From the NCBI GenBank assembly GCA_002408085.1, contig DHQL01000002.1:7130-71129 (forward strand): 64,000 bases of DNA, in the 5' to 3' direction. Shown piece after piece: positions 1-8,658 of the stretch; position 1 is the first letter of the stretch, and each line of letters begins with the position of its first letter. Below the pieces are notes generated by a model. It saw only the letters and a list, made by a program, of their open reading frames with translations, was not told where the DNA came from and did not search any database. Origin of the DNA: Spirochaeta sp. UBA5339 (GTDB lineage Bacteria; Spirochaetota; Spirochaetia; DSM-2461). A program made the position numbers and the translations under genes.

Positions 1-524
1 GACTTACCGACTTTACGTCTGATATGCTCTGTTTCGTACTTGATTCCCTTGCCCTTGTAGGGTTCGGGAGGTCTGAGACCACGGATTTCGCTGGCGGCAA
101 GACCAACCAGTTCCTTGCTGATGCCGGAAACGGTAAGCTTGTTGCCTTCTACTGCGGCAGTAATGCCTTCAGGCAGAACATATTCAATCTGGGTTGAAAA
201 TCCCAGGTTCAGAAGGAGGCTCTTGCCCTTAACTTCCGCCCTGTAACCAACACCATTGATGATCAGAGCCTTGGAAAAGCCGGCGGATACACCGGTTACC
301 ATGTTCTCCAGAAGCTTTCTGTAGAGTCCGTGCATGGACTTGGCTCTCTTGGAATCATCTTTTCTGCTGACTGTTGCAACGCCGTCTTCAATCTTGAAGC
401 TGACTTCGGACTCGAAGGGCTGCTTCAGCTCGCCCTTGGAACCTTTAACGGTCAGAATATTGTCGTTAACAGTAACAGTAACACCACTGGGTACTGTTAC
501 CGGTTTTAAACCGATACGAGACAT
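1..524 (-). CDS. rplF: 50S ribosomal protein L6 (3' end cut by window)
   Basis: L6 binds 23S rRNA near the factor-binding site of the large subunit. The reading frame starts MSRIGLKPVTVPSGV and shows the duplicated L6 fold, including ENMVTGVSAGFSKAL and, close to the C terminus, RPPEPYKGKGIKY. About 174 residues are visible; the family is near 180 residues, so only a few C-terminal residues lie beyond base 1. It follows rpsH by 12 bp and is the last visible gene of the S10/spc block. Confidence 0.96.
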   Translation of the reverse strand, partial: MSRIGLKPVTVPSGVTVTVNDNILTVKGSKGELKQPFESEVSFKIEDGVATVSRKDDSKRAKSMHGLYRKLLENMVTGVSAGFSKALIINGVGYRAEVKGKSLLLNLGFSTQIEYVLPEGITAAVEGNKLTVSGISKELVGLAASEIRGLRPPEPYKGKGIKYETEHIRRKVGK

Positions 525-536
525 TAACTCTCCCCC

Positions 537-935
537 TTACCAGACCTTACAAATGATCTCACCGCCAACTTTGCTGACAGCGGCTTTTTTACCGGTTGTC
601 ACACCAGTTGAGGTGGAAACGATCAATGTACCGAATCCGTTCAATACACGGGGCATATCCTTGTAGCCTGTGTAAACACGTCTACCGGGAGTAGAAACAG
701 ACTGGATACCGTGAATAATCGGATTTTCCTGTTCATCGTACTTCAGGAATACGCGGATAACGGATTCGTCATCCTGGGTTACCTTCTTGAAGTTCTTGAT
801 GAAACCTTCATTCTTAAGAATCTTTATAATTTCCAGCTTAAGCTTGGAAGGAACGATGTCGACCTTCTCAAATTTCGCCCCGCTGGCATTTCTAATTTTT
901 GTGAGCATATCCGCTACAGGATCTGAAACACTCAT
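537..935 (-). CDS. rpsH: 30S ribosomal protein S8
   Basis: S8 is a 16S rRNA central-domain binder and, in E. coli, the translational repressor of the spc operon. The 132-residue length is normal. Diagnostic pieces are the N-terminal DPVADMLTKIRNA and the C-terminal STSTGVTTGKKA followed by GGEIICKVW. It lies 9 bp downstream of the S14 gene and 12 bp upstream of rplF. Confidence 0.97.
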   Translation of the reverse strand: MSVSDPVADMLTKIRNASGAKFEKVDIVPSKLKLEIIKILKNEGFIKNFKKVTQDDESVIRVFLKYDEQENPIIHGIQSVSTPGRRVYTGYKDMPRVLNGFGTLIVSTSTGVTTGKKAAVSKVGGEIICKVW

Positions 936-944
936 AACACTCTC

Positions 945-1130
945 CTACCAGCTAGACTTTGTAACGCCGGGGATCATTCCCTCGTTCGCAAGCTTACGAA
1001 AACAGATTCTGCACATTTCAAACTTTCTCATGTATCCGCGGGGTCTACCGCAGATTCTGCATCTATTGTACTCGCGAGTACTGAATTTCTGCTTTCTATT
1101 ACATTTGACAATCATTGACTTCTTAGCCAT
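945..1130 (-). CDS. rpsZ: 30S ribosomal protein S14, zinc-binding short form
   Basis: At 61 residues this is the short S14 type. CRIC at residues 24-27 and CRIC at 40-43 form the zinc site seen in the C+ form (type Z), unlike the long zinc-free S14. Order L5-S14-S8-L6 is the standard spc order. S14 sits in the 30S head, bound to 16S rRNA. Confidence 0.97.
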   Translation of the reverse strand: MAKKSMIVKCNRKQKFSTREYNRCRICGRPRGYMRKFEMCRICFRKLANEGMIPGVTKSSW

Positions 1131-1162
1131 TTATCAACTCCTATTGCTCTTACACCAAACGC

Positions 1163-1711
1163 CTATTTCTCAAAAGGCATTCCGAACTTGGCAAGAAGTG
1201 TTCTTGCTTCATCGTTCGTTTTGGCAGTGGTTACAATGGCTACGTTCAGACCGTTGATCTGTTCAATCTTATCGTAGTCAATTTCCGGAAAAATAATCTG
1301 CTCAGTAATTCCCAGTGAGTAGTTACCTCTTCCGTCGAAGGCCTTCTTGCTTACGCCTCTGAAGTCCTTTACACGGGGCAGGGAAATATTGATCAGACGA
1401 TCCAGGAACTCATACATCTGGTTTCCGCGAAGGGTAACCTTTGCTCCGATTTCCTGTCCCTCACGAACCTTGAAGTTCGCGATAGATTTTCTGGCTCTTG
1501 TCTTCATAACCTTCTGACCGGTGATCAGAGTCAGTTCTTCAACAGCAGCCTCAAGAAGCTTCTTGTTGGCGATAGCCTCACCAACACCCATGCTTACAAC
1601 AATCTTTTCGATCTTGGGAATCTGCATCTTGGACTTATAGCCAAACTCAGAAAAAAGTTCCTGAGCGATTTTATCTGTGTATACAGTCTTTAATCTCGGT
1701 GTATTCGCCAT
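1163..1711 (-). CDS. rplE: 50S ribosomal protein L5
   Basis: L5 binds 5S rRNA in the central protuberance. I start it at MANTPRLKTVYTDK (182 residues). Its ATG shares one base with the rplX stop codon (TAATG). An in-frame start nine codons upstream would lie inside rplX and gives a non-family extension. Family motifs include KIEKIVVSMGVGEA and GNYSLGITEQIIFPEI. Confidence 0.96.
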   Translation of the reverse strand: MANTPRLKTVYTDKIAQELFSEFGYKSKMQIPKIEKIVVSMGVGEAIANKKLLEAAVEELTLITGQKVMKTRARKSIANFKVREGQEIGAKVTLRGNQMYEFLDRLINISLPRVKDFRGVSKKAFDGRGNYSLGITEQIIFPEIDYDKIEQINGLNVAIVTTAKTNDEARTLLAKFGMPFEK

Positions 1712-2028
1712 TATAACGCTTCCCCGCACTTCTTGCAAACTCTAACTTTACTATCTCCGTCAACCTTAATGCCGATCCTTGTGGGTCCGCACTTCTTGCA
1801 GAGAACCTGTACATTAGAGAGATCGAGTGCAGCTTCGATTTCCACGATGCTGCCTTTCTCGCCCTGGGCTTTAGGTTTCTGGGCTTTCTTAACCATGTTA
1901 AGACCCTCAACGATAACCCGGCCGGAATCTCTCTGGATTTTAAGGACACGACCGGTCTTACCGCTGTCTTTACCAGCCATAATCTGAACCTGATCGCCCT
2001 TTTTAATCTTATACTTCACTTCAGCCAT
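1711..2028 (-). CDS. rplX: 50S ribosomal protein L24
   Basis: L24 is an early assembly protein near the exit tunnel. The 105-residue sequence opens with a KOW-type stretch (KKGDQVQIMAGKDSGKTGRV). It ends with the usual Cys pairs, CKKCG near residue 78 and CKKCGEAL at the C terminus. Its stop overlaps the rplE start by one base, suggesting translational coupling. Confidence 0.97.
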   Translation of the reverse strand: MAEVKYKIKKGDQVQIMAGKDSGKTGRVLKIQRDSGRVIVEGLNMVKKAQKPKAQGEKGSIVEIEAALDLSNVQVLCKKCGPTRIGIKVDGDSKVRVCKKCGEAL

Positions 2029-2041
2029 CCTAATTACACTC

Positions 2042-2410
2042 CTAAAGAACTTCGGGTGCTAAAGATACAATTTTCATGAAATCGGCATCTCTAAGTTCTC
2101 TTGCTACGGGGCCAAAAATACGCTTTCCGACAGGCGCGTTGTTAGCATCGATAATTACACAGGCATTGTCGTCGAAACGGATGTATGTTCCATCGATACG
2201 TCTGTACTCTTTATGAGTTCTTACGATAACCGCCTTCTTAACGTCACCCTTTTTGATAGGTGCGTGGGGGATAGCGTCCTTAACAGCCACTACAATAATG
2301 TCGCCAACGCTGGCGTACTTTCTCTTACTTCCGCCGAGAACCTTGATACACTGTACCTTTTTAGCACCAGAGTTATCAGCTACATTCAAATATGTATTAT
2401 CCTGAATCAT
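2042..2410 (-). CDS. rplN: 50S ribosomal protein L14
   Basis: L14 is an interface protein contacting 16S h14 and ribosome silencing factors. The 122-residue length is canonical. Family signatures are MIQDNTYLNVADNSGAK, CIKVLGGSKRKYASVGD and RIFGPVARELRD. It sits between rpsQ and rplX as expected for the spc segment. Confidence 0.98.
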   Translation of the reverse strand: MIQDNTYLNVADNSGAKKVQCIKVLGGSKRKYASVGDIIVVAVKDAIPHAPIKKGDVKKAVIVRTHKEYRRIDGTYIRFDDNACVIIDANNAPVGKRIFGPVARELRDADFMKIVSLAPEVL

Positions 2411-2426
2411 CTATTTCCTCCGATGC

Positions 2427-2687
2427 TTATTTGGCTCTCTCAATTACTTCTGTAAGAGTCCAGCATTTATCTTTACTTACAGGTCTGCACTCTTTGATGC
2501 TTACTGTATCTCCGATGTGCGCATCGTTCTTTTCGTCATGCGCTTTATACTTTACCGAGCTTGTCACGTACTTCTTGTAAAGAGGGTGCAGCTTCTTAGT
2601 TGTAATCTTAACTACGACAGTCTTATCCATCTTGTCGCTGACAACAACGCCGGTAAAAACTTTCTTTCCAGTTTTCTGGTTTTCCAT
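2427..2687 (-). CDS. rpsQ: 30S ribosomal protein S17
   Basis: S17 binds the 5' domain of 16S rRNA. I use the ATG at 2687 (MENQKTGKKVFTGVV, 86 residues). A GTG directly before it (2690) overlaps the rpmC stop as TAGTG and is an equally possible start adding one residue. The motif SDKMDKTVVVKI and the C-terminal CRPVSKDKCWTL are typical of the family. Confidence 0.96.
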   Translation of the reverse strand: MENQKTGKKVFTGVVVSDKMDKTVVVKITTKKLHPLYKKYVTSSVKYKAHDEKNDAHIGDTVSIKECRPVSKDKCWTLTEVIERAK

Positions 2688-2689
2688 CA

Positions 2690-2890
2690 CTACGCCTTCC
2701 TGATTCCGAGATCAAACTCGTTAATCATTGTGTTCAAACGGGCAATGCTTCTTCTCAGACTTCTCTTTTCCATCCGATTCTCAACATGACCCAGAACCAT
2801 ATCAAATCTCATTTTCTGCAGCTTTGTGCTGAGCTCATCGCGCTTGGCGATCATCTCTTCAACTGACAGATCATTGAAACGTTCTTTCAT
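2690..2890 (-). CDS. rpmC: 50S ribosomal protein L29
   Basis: L29 is a small helical protein at the polypeptide exit site. The 66 residues include the hallmark KMRFDMVLGHVENRM (compare the family LRFQ..TGQLEN) and RRSIARLNT. It is tightly packed between rplP (2 bp gap) and rpsQ (overlap at the stop). Confidence 0.95.
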   Translation of the reverse strand: MKERFNDLSVEEMIAKRDELSTKLQKMRFDMVLGHVENRMEKRSLRRSIARLNTMINEFDLGIRKA

Positions 2891-2892
2891 GA

Positions 2893-3306
2893 CTATTTCG
2901 CCTCCTTGTAGACGAACTTAGTTTTGATGGGCAGTTTGCTGCCGGCAAGTTCCATAGCTCTTCTGGCCAGGTCCTTGTCAACACCGCCGATTTCAAACAT
3001 TACAGTTCCGGGCTTAACTTCAGCAACCCACTTTTCGGGGTTACCTTTACCTTTACCCATTCGAGTTTCGGCAGGCTTCTTTGTGTAAGGAATATCGGGG
3101 AAAATCCTGATCCATACCTTACCGCCTCTCTTGATGTGTCTTGTCATGGCAACACGGGCAGCCTCAATCTGTCTGGCCGTAATCCATTTGTTATCAAGAG
3201 AAACCAGTCCGCATTCGCCGAAAGCTACTGTATTTCCTCTGGTGGCGTTCCCTTTGAGAACACCACGCATTCTCTTTCTATGTTTCGTTTTCTTAGGACT
3301 CAGCAT
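2893..3306 (-). CDS. rplP: 50S ribosomal protein L16
   Basis: L16 lies near the A-site tRNA on 23S rRNA. The 137-residue protein begins MLSPKKTKHRKRMRG and contains the family motifs RMGKGKGNPEKWVAEVKPG and RRAMELAGSKLPIKTKFV. Three bases separate it from rpsC. Confidence 0.98.
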   Translation of the reverse strand: MLSPKKTKHRKRMRGVLKGNATRGNTVAFGECGLVSLDNKWITARQIEAARVAMTRHIKRGGKVWIRIFPDIPYTKKPAETRMGKGKGNPEKWVAEVKPGTVMFEIGGVDKDLARRAMELAGSKLPIKTKFVYKEAK

Positions 3307-3309
3307 CTG

Positions 3310-4011
3310 TTAGCTCCTTGAAGCCTTGTCTCTCTGGTTTCTGGAAACCAGAAGTCCGGCATCGTCTTTCTGCTCGTTCCCATAGACTTCGCCTTTGAAA
3401 ACCCAGACTTTGACACCGATAACACCAAATGTTGTGTTGGCTTCAGCAAATCCGTAATCAATGTCGGCTCTCAGAGTGTGAAGGGGGATTCTTCCCTCTT
3501 TCACTTCCTGGGTTCTAGCCATTTCGGCTCCACCCAGTCTTCCGGAAACCTTAATCTTGATTCCTTTACAACCGGCTTTCATAGCATTTCCGGCAGTCAT
3601 TTTCAGAACTCTTCTGAAAGCGACACGTCCCTTCAGCTGACGGGCAATGTTCAGAGCAATGATCTGTGCGTCAGCCTCGGGCTTCTTCACTTCTTTGATC
3701 TTTACCTGAATCTTCTTGTCTGTCAGTTTCTGAAGTCTCTGACCGATTTTTTCAATATTGGCACCTTTGGTACCGATAATCACACCGGGTCTTGCAGTGT
3801 AAATCATCATGGTGATCCGCTGGGGCTGTCTGATGATTTCGATATCACCAATTTCAGCACCGCGAGCTTCGGGAGAGTCCATCAGGGCTTTCCGAAGAGC
3901 CAGATCTTCATGCAGAGAATCAGCATAATCTCTGGGGTCTACATACCATTTTGACTTCCAAGTCTTATTAATACCCAGTCTGAGACCGTAAGGGTTTACT
4001 TTCTGTCCCAT
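3310..4011 (-). CDS. rpsC: 30S ribosomal protein S3
   Basis: S3 forms part of the mRNA entry channel and its helicase activity. The 233-residue protein starts MGQKVNPYGLRLGI, has the KH-type RNA-binding loop PGVIIGTKGANIEKI around residues 75-90, and the C-terminal domain motif GRLGGAEMARTQEVKEGRIP. The start directly abuts the rplV stop. Confidence 0.98.
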   Translation of the reverse strand: MGQKVNPYGLRLGINKTWKSKWYVDPRDYADSLHEDLALRKALMDSPEARGAEIGDIEIIRQPQRITMMIYTARPGVIIGTKGANIEKIGQRLQKLTDKKIQVKIKEVKKPEADAQIIALNIARQLKGRVAFRRVLKMTAGNAMKAGCKGIKIKVSGRLGGAEMARTQEVKEGRIPLHTLRADIDYGFAEANTTFGVIGVKVWVFKGEVYGNEQKDDAGLLVSRNQRDKASRS

Positions 4012-4374
4012 TTATTCCCCCGTGCTTCCTAATTCATCTACTACTACAGAAATATGTGAAGATCTCTTAAGCAGTCTGTCAGCTCTACCTCTTGATCTGG
4101 GCCACATTCTTTTCTGAATGGGTCCGCCGTCTACCATCAGTTCGGCAATGAACAGTGAATCTTCATCAAGCATGTTGTTCTGATTCAGTGCATTGGCCGC
4201 GGCTGACTTAACTACTTTAACCAGCAGTTTGGCACCCTTGTTGGGCATGTTCTCAAGAATAGCTACAGCTTCTGAATAAGGCTTCCTTCTAATATTATCA
4301 GCAATAGGTCTGATCTTAGTGGGAGACATAGGCAGATTTTTTGCTACTGCTTTATAACCTTTCTTTGCTTCCAT
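4012..4374 (-). CDS. rplV: 50S ribosomal protein L22
   Basis: L22 lines the exit tunnel with L4. I use the ATG at 4374 (MEAKKGYKAVAKN, 120 residues); a GTG one codon upstream is an alternative. The family sequence LPMSPTKIRPIADNIR is present, followed by the tunnel hairpin region MVDGGPIQKRMWPRSRGRA. It lies between rpsS and rpsC. Confidence 0.96.
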   Translation of the reverse strand: MEAKKGYKAVAKNLPMSPTKIRPIADNIRRKPYSEAVAILENMPNKGAKLLVKVVKSAAANALNQNNMLDEDSLFIAELMVDGGPIQKRMWPRSRGRADRLLKRSSHISVVVDELGSTGE

Positions 4375-4381
4375 CACTTAC

Positions 4382-4663
4382 CTACCTTTTCGACTTCTTG
4401 TCGGAACCAGCATGACCTCTGTACATTCTGGTCGGAGCAAACTCACCAAGTTTATGACCAACAAGATTTTCTGTAACATATACAGGAACCCATGTTTTAC
4501 CATTGTAAACAGACACTGTTAAACCGACCATTTCGGGAATAATAGTGGAGGTTCTGCTGAAGGTCTTAACCATACCTTTTTTAGAACCGGACTTATTCTG
4601 TTCAACGATCTTTTTATACAGGCTTTTAGCAATAAACGGTCCCTTTTTAATTGATCTAGACAC
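4382..4663 (-). CDS. rpsS: 30S ribosomal protein S19
   Basis: S19 binds 16S rRNA in the 30S head and forms intersubunit bridges. The 93-residue sequence is standard: MSRSIKKGPFIAKSL, TFSRTSTIIPEMVG and the C-terminal HKLGEFAPTRMYRGH. It follows rplB by 9 bp. Confidence 0.98.
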   Translation of the reverse strand: MSRSIKKGPFIAKSLYKKIVEQNKSGSKKGMVKTFSRTSTIIPEMVGLTVSVYNGKTWVPVYVTENLVGHKLGEFAPTRMYRGHAGSDKKSKR

Positions 4664-4672
4664 GTTTTACTC

Positions 4673-5497
4673 CTATTTCCTTCTCTTGACAATAAAATTG
4701 TCAGAGGTCTTGTTTTTCTTTCTTGTCTTGAATCCCTTAGTCGGTTTACCCCAGGGGGAAACAGGATGACGTCCACCGGAAGTCTTTCCTTCACCACCAC
4801 CATGGGGGTGATCAACCGGGTTCATTACAACCCCTCTAACCTTGGGTCTTCTACCCATCCATCTTGATCTACCGGCCTTACCGATTTTCACGTTCATGTG
4901 ATCCTCGTTACCGATTTCACCGATGGTAGCCATACACTTGTTGAGAACCAGTCTCATTTCACCGGAAGGCATCTTAAGAGTTACATACTTACCTTCTTTA
5001 GCGGCGATCATTGCTGATCCACCGGCTGTTCTAACAAGCTGTGCACCGCGGCCGAGCTGAAGCTCGATACAGTGTACAAGACGACCTACGGGAATGTTCT
5101 CCAGGGGGAGTGCGTTTCCTACTTCGATAGGAGCGTTGGGACCGTTCATCAGAACTGTTCCTACTTCAACACCCTTGGGGGCTACGATGTAGCGCTTTTC
5201 ACCGTCGGCGTAGTTAATCAGAGCGATGTTGGCAGATCTGTTCGGATCGTATTCGATCTGAGCAACCTTACCGGGGATGTCAAACTTGTTCCGTCTGAAA
5301 TCGATCTCTCTGTATTTTCTTTTGTGTCCACCACCACGGCGGCGTACACTAATCCGTCCTCCAGCTCCGCGACCGGCTTTTGAAGATTTACCGGTTGTGA
5401 GTGACTTTTCAGAAGTGGATCTTGTGATCCCGTCGAAAGTCAGGCTCTGTCTGAATCTCTGGGACGGTGTTCTAGGATTATACGTTTTTATACCCAC
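4673..5497 (-). CDS. rplB: 50S ribosomal protein L2
   Basis: L2 is required for subunit association and peptidyl-transferase activity. The 274-residue protein has the conserved core GRISVRRRGGGHKRKYREIDF, and the C-terminal MNPVDHPHGGGEGKTSGGRHP carries the His known to matter for peptidyl transfer. It lies in the S10 cluster between rplW and rpsS. Confidence 0.98.
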   Translation of the reverse strand: MGIKTYNPRTPSQRFRQSLTFDGITRSTSEKSLTTGKSSKAGRGAGGRISVRRRGGGHKRKYREIDFRRNKFDIPGKVAQIEYDPNRSANIALINYADGEKRYIVAPKGVEVGTVLMNGPNAPIEVGNALPLENIPVGRLVHCIELQLGRGAQLVRTAGGSAMIAAKEGKYVTLKMPSGEMRLVLNKCMATIGEIGNEDHMNVKIGKAGRSRWMGRRPKVRGVVMNPVDHPHGGGEGKTSGGRHPVSPWGKPTKGFKTRKKNKTSDNFIVKRRK

Positions 5498-5512
5498 AGA
5501 AATACTCCTACC

Positions 5513-5827
5513 TTAAACGCCTTCAAAAGCATCGATCTTCTCGCCTTCGGCAAGAGTTACAATTGCTTTCTTCCAGGATGCAGTCTTACCGTAACCTCTT
5601 TTGAAGCTGGCAGCAGAGATAGGAACGTTGGCCTTTACTTTGCCCTTTACGTTCACAATGTTGCAGCTTACAGGATTAACGGAAAACAGTTCTTTAACTG
5701 CTTCAACTACCTGGATCTTGTTTGCTTTCTTATCTACCTTAAAGACATACTTCTTGGATTCTCCGTCACGGAGAACGTTAGATTTTTCTGTCAGAACAGG
5801 TTCAATAATTACTTTATACGCTTCCAT
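5513..5827 (-). CDS. rplW: 50S ribosomal protein L23
   Basis: L23 sits at the tunnel exit and is the docking site for trigger factor and SRP. The 104-residue protein has the motifs VIIEPVLTEKSN and YVFKVDKKANKIQVVEAV. The C-terminal region is FKRGYGKTASWKKAIVTL. It is 2 bp downstream of rplD. Confidence 0.97.
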   Translation of the reverse strand: MEAYKVIIEPVLTEKSNVLRDGESKKYVFKVDKKANKIQVVEAVKELFSVNPVSCNIVNVKGKVKANVPISAASFKRGYGKTASWKKAIVTLAEGEKIDAFEGV

Positions 5828-5829
5828 AC

Positions 5830-6456
5830 TTACGCTCCGTAAAACTCATTCAGCTTGGAAGCAGCGCCCTCAAGTACCAGAACGTTCTTTCCGTAGAAAA
5901 GAGTGTGAGCACTCAGTCTGTTGTAGGAAAGAAATCTGACATTGGGGAGGTTGCGTCCCGCCTGTCTGATCATCTTGTCGTCGTCCTTAAGAACAACAAC
6001 AGTTTTCTCATCATTTACCAAAGCTGTCAGAATGGCTTTAAAATCTTTGGTTTTTCCGGATTCAACCGTGAAATCTTCAACAATCTTAAATCTATTCTCA
6101 TCCTGGGCCTTAAGGCTCAGTATGGATTTCATAGCTAACTGCTTTACTTTTTTGGGAAGTGAATAGCTGTAGTCCCGGGGCTTGGGCCCGAAAACAATAC
6201 TTCCGCCAACCCATACGGGAGATCTTCTTCTACCTGCTCTAGCGCGGCCGGTACCTTTCTGTCTCCAGGGTTTTGCTGTTGTTCCTCTTACTTCACTTCT
6301 TGTAAGAGTGCTGGCTGTTCCAACTCTTCTATTAGCAAGCTCATTATTGATGGCGTTGTAAATGGAGCCATCGCTTACTTCACGTGCAAATACTGAATCT
6401 TCAAGAGTTATTGTCCGCAGCTCTTTTCCTTCAATTGAAAAGACTTTTCTGTCCAT
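5830..6456 (-). CDS. rplD: 50S ribosomal protein L4
   Basis: L4 is an assembly initiator whose extended loop reaches the exit tunnel; in E. coli it also autoregulates the S10 operon. The 208-residue sequence shows the loop region TRSEVRGTTAKPWRQKGTG and RAGRRRSPVWVGGSIVFGP. Its neighbours are rplC and rplW. Confidence 0.98.
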   Translation of the reverse strand: MDRKVFSIEGKELRTITLEDSVFAREVSDGSIYNAINNELANRRVGTASTLTRSEVRGTTAKPWRQKGTGRARAGRRRSPVWVGGSIVFGPKPRDYSYSLPKKVKQLAMKSILSLKAQDENRFKIVEDFTVESGKTKDFKAILTALVNDEKTVVVLKDDDKMIRQAGRNLPNVRFLSYNRLSAHTLFYGKNVLVLEGAASKLNEFYGA

Positions 6457-6465
6457 AATAATCCT

Positions 6466-7086
6466 CTATTTCTTCTTGGCGTTGCGTACAAAAACAACAC
6501 TGTCTTTCGTACCGGGTACAGCACCCTTCACCAATACAATATTCTTTTCAGCATCTATTTTCACGACTTCCAGGTTCTGAACAGTCTTCTTCTCGCCGCC
6601 CATGCGGCCGGCCATTTTAGTTCCCTTAATTACTTTTGAAGGGTAGGCAGCCATACCGGTTGAACCGTTGGCCCTATGGAATTTTGAACCGTGTGTGGCA
6701 CGGCCTCCACTAAAATTGTGACGTTTCATTACACCCTGAAAACCTTTTCCCTTGGATGTACCAATTACGTCTACATAGGAAAAATTTTCAAACAATTCAA
6801 CACCGAAAGAATCGCCAACATTACATTCTTTCTCAAACCCGCGCAGTTCCATAACATGTTTCTTAGGGGTTACGTCGTTTGTGAACTGACCAGCGTAAGG
6901 CTTGCTTACATGGCTGGACTTCATTTCGACGGAACCGAGAACTACGGCGCTGTAGCCATCTTTTTCTACAGTTCTATTGGCTACGACAACATTAGGCTCA
7001 ACTTTAATAACAGTTACAGGAGTCAGAGTTCCTTCGGAGTCGAACACCTGTGTCATTCCAGCTTTCTTGCCAATTAAACCAATCAT
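6466..7086 (-). CDS. rplC: 50S ribosomal protein L3
   Basis: L3 contacts the peptidyl-transferase centre and initiates 50S assembly. The 206-residue protein starts MIGLIGKKAGMTQVFD and contains the L3 signature around residues 115-140 (GTSKGKGFQGVMKRHNF, then GGRATHGSKFHR) and GRMGGEKKTVQNLEV. Confidence 0.98.
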   Translation of the reverse strand: MIGLIGKKAGMTQVFDSEGTLTPVTVIKVEPNVVVANRTVEKDGYSAVVLGSVEMKSSHVSKPYAGQFTNDVTPKKHVMELRGFEKECNVGDSFGVELFENFSYVDVIGTSKGKGFQGVMKRHNFSGGRATHGSKFHRANGSTGMAAYPSKVIKGTKMAGRMGGEKKTVQNLEVVKIDAEKNIVLVKGAVPGTKDSVVFVRNAKKK

Positions 7087-7108
7087 CTAATACCTCAACA
7101 ATTCTTAC

Positions 7109-7417
7109 TTACTGTTTGATCTCTACATCCACTCCAGCGGGCAGCTCGAGCTTCATAAGAGCATCCATAACAGCAGAGGTTGGCTCTAAAATATCTATAA
7201 GTCTTTTGTGCGTTCTCATTTCGAACTGCTCTCTAGACTTCTTATTAACAAAAGTTGATTTCAATACAGTAAACTTATTGATCCGTGTAGGCAGAGGGAT
7301 CGGTCCAGAAACTTTACTTCCCTGTTTCTGAACGGCCTGTACAATAGCCTTCGCACTCTGGTCAATCAACTCAACGTCAAAACCTCTTAATCTGACGCGT
7401 ATCCGTTCCTTACCCAT
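7109..7417 (-). CDS. rpsJ: 30S ribosomal protein S10
   Basis: S10 is a 30S head protein that also acts in antitermination as NusE with NusB. The 102-residue sequence has the conserved RVRLRGFDVELIDQSAK and GPIPLPTRINKFTVLKS. It is the first gene of the S10 cluster and follows tuf after a 53-bp spacer holding a strong hairpin (7433-7456). Confidence 0.98.
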   Translation of the reverse strand: MGKERIRVRLRGFDVELIDQSAKAIVQAVQKQGSKVSGPIPLPTRINKFTVLKSTFVNKKSREQFEMRTHKRLIDILEPTSAVMDALMKLELPAGVDVEIKQ

Positions 7418-7432
7418 TAGTCCTCCAGAAAA

Positions 7433-7456
7433 TCGCCCTGCCAGTCAGCAGGGCGA
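7433..7456 (-). terminator. tuf-rpsJ intergenic hairpin (attenuator or partial terminator)
   Basis: A perfect 9-bp inverted repeat (TCGCCCTGC / GCAGGGCGA) with a 6-nt loop lies between the tuf stop and the rpsJ ribosome-binding site. On the minus strand it is followed by only four T residues. Partial termination or RNA processing between the abundant tuf message and the S10 cluster is more likely than full termination. Confidence 0.6.
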
Positions 7457-7470
7457 CTCTTCAATTACTC

Positions 7471-8658
7471 TTATTCGATAATCTCAGTGATCTGTCCGGA
7501 AGCAACAGTTCTACCACCCTCACGGATAGAGAATCTGAGACCTTCGTCCATAGCGATCGCGTGAATCAGCTCAGCAGAAATTTCAGTGTTATCACCAGGC
7601 ATTACCATCTGCTTGTCCTCGGGGAGGGTAACAGTTCCTGTAATGTCAGTTGTTCTGAAATAGAACTGAGGTCTGTATCCAGAGAAGAAGGGATTGTGAC
7701 GTCCACCCTCTTCTTTTGTCAGACAGTACAGAGTTGCTTTGAACTTTGTATGGGGGTGAATAGATTTGGGCTTACAAAGAACCTGTCCTCTCTGAACTTC
7801 TTTCTTATCAACACCACGGAGCAGAGCACCGATGTTGTCACCAGCCTGACCTTCGTCAAGCAGCTTGTTGAACATCTCAACACCAGTACATGTAGTTTCC
7901 TGAGTGTCTCTGATACCAACGATTTCAATTACATCACCTACGTGCAGGATTCCCTGCTCGATACGACCGGTAACTACTGTACCACGACCGGAGATAGAGA
8001 AAACGTCCTCGATGGGCATCAGGAAGTCTTTATCAACGGGTCTCTCGGGGAGGGGGAAGTAGCTGTCCATGGCGTCCAGGAGTTCCTGGATACATGCAGT
8101 CTTTTCACCGTCTTCGATGTTGGACATAGCTTCGAACGCAGATCCCATGATGATGGGTGTGTCGTCGCCGGGGAAGTCGTACTCGCTGAGGAGTTCGCGA
8201 ACTTCCATTTCTACCAGCTCAACCAGTTCGGGGTCAGCCAGGTCCATTTTGTTCATGAAAACGATCAGCTTGGGAACGCCAACCTGTCTAGCGAGCAGGA
8301 TGTGCTCTCTAGTCTGGGGCTCGGGTCCTGAGTCTGCAGCTACGAGAAGAACTGCACCGTCCATCTGTGCGGCACCGGTAATCATGTTCTTGATGTAGTC
8401 AGCGTGACCGGGACAGTCAACGTGAGCGTAGTGGCGCTCGGGTGTCTCGTATTCAACGTGACGTGTGTTAATTGTGATACCACGCTCTCTCTCTTCGGGA
8501 GCGTTATCGATATCATCGTAGTTCATGACCTTTCCACCGTTCTTAACAGAACAATACGCAGAGATTGCTGCTGTCAGAGTGGTTTTACCGTGGTCAACGT
8601 GACCAATTGTACCGACGTTAATGTGCGGTTTGGTTCTTTCGAATTTTTCTTTAGCCAT
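7471..8658 (-). CDS. tuf: elongation factor Tu
   Basis: EF-Tu is the GTPase that delivers aminoacyl-tRNA to the ribosomal A site. The 395-residue protein has all G motifs: GHVDHGKT (residues 19-26), RGITI, DCPGH and NKMD. Domains 2 and 3 follow, ending in VASGQITEIIE. A strong promoter candidate with a TG-extended -10 lies about 70 bp upstream (8726-8755). Tuf therefore appears able to start its own transcript continuing into the S10 cluster. No fusA sits between rpsG and tuf. Confidence 0.98.
   Translation of the reverse strand: MAKEKFERTKPHINVGTIGHVDHGKTTLTAAISAYCSVKNGGKVMNYDDIDNAPEERERGITINTRHVEYETPERHYAHVDCPGHADYIKNMITGAAQMDGAVLLVAADSGPEPQTREHILLARQVGVPKLIVFMNKMDLADPELVELVEMEVRELLSEYDFPGDDTPIIMGSAFEAMSNIEDGEKTACIQELLDAMDSYFPLPERPVDKDFLMPIEDVFSISGRGTVVTGRIEQGILHVGDVIEIVGIRDTQETTCTGVEMFNKLLDEGQAGDNIGALLRGVDKKEVQRGQVLCKPKSIHPHTKFKATLYCLTKEEGGRHNPFFSGYRPQFYFRTTDITGTVTLPEDKQMVMPGDNTEISAELIHAIAMDEGLRFSIREGGRTVASGQITEIIE

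Noticed and set aside
7561..8331. 256-codon open frame antisense to tuf
   Set aside because: EF-Tu is fully conserved on the minus strand; the opposite frame has no support.
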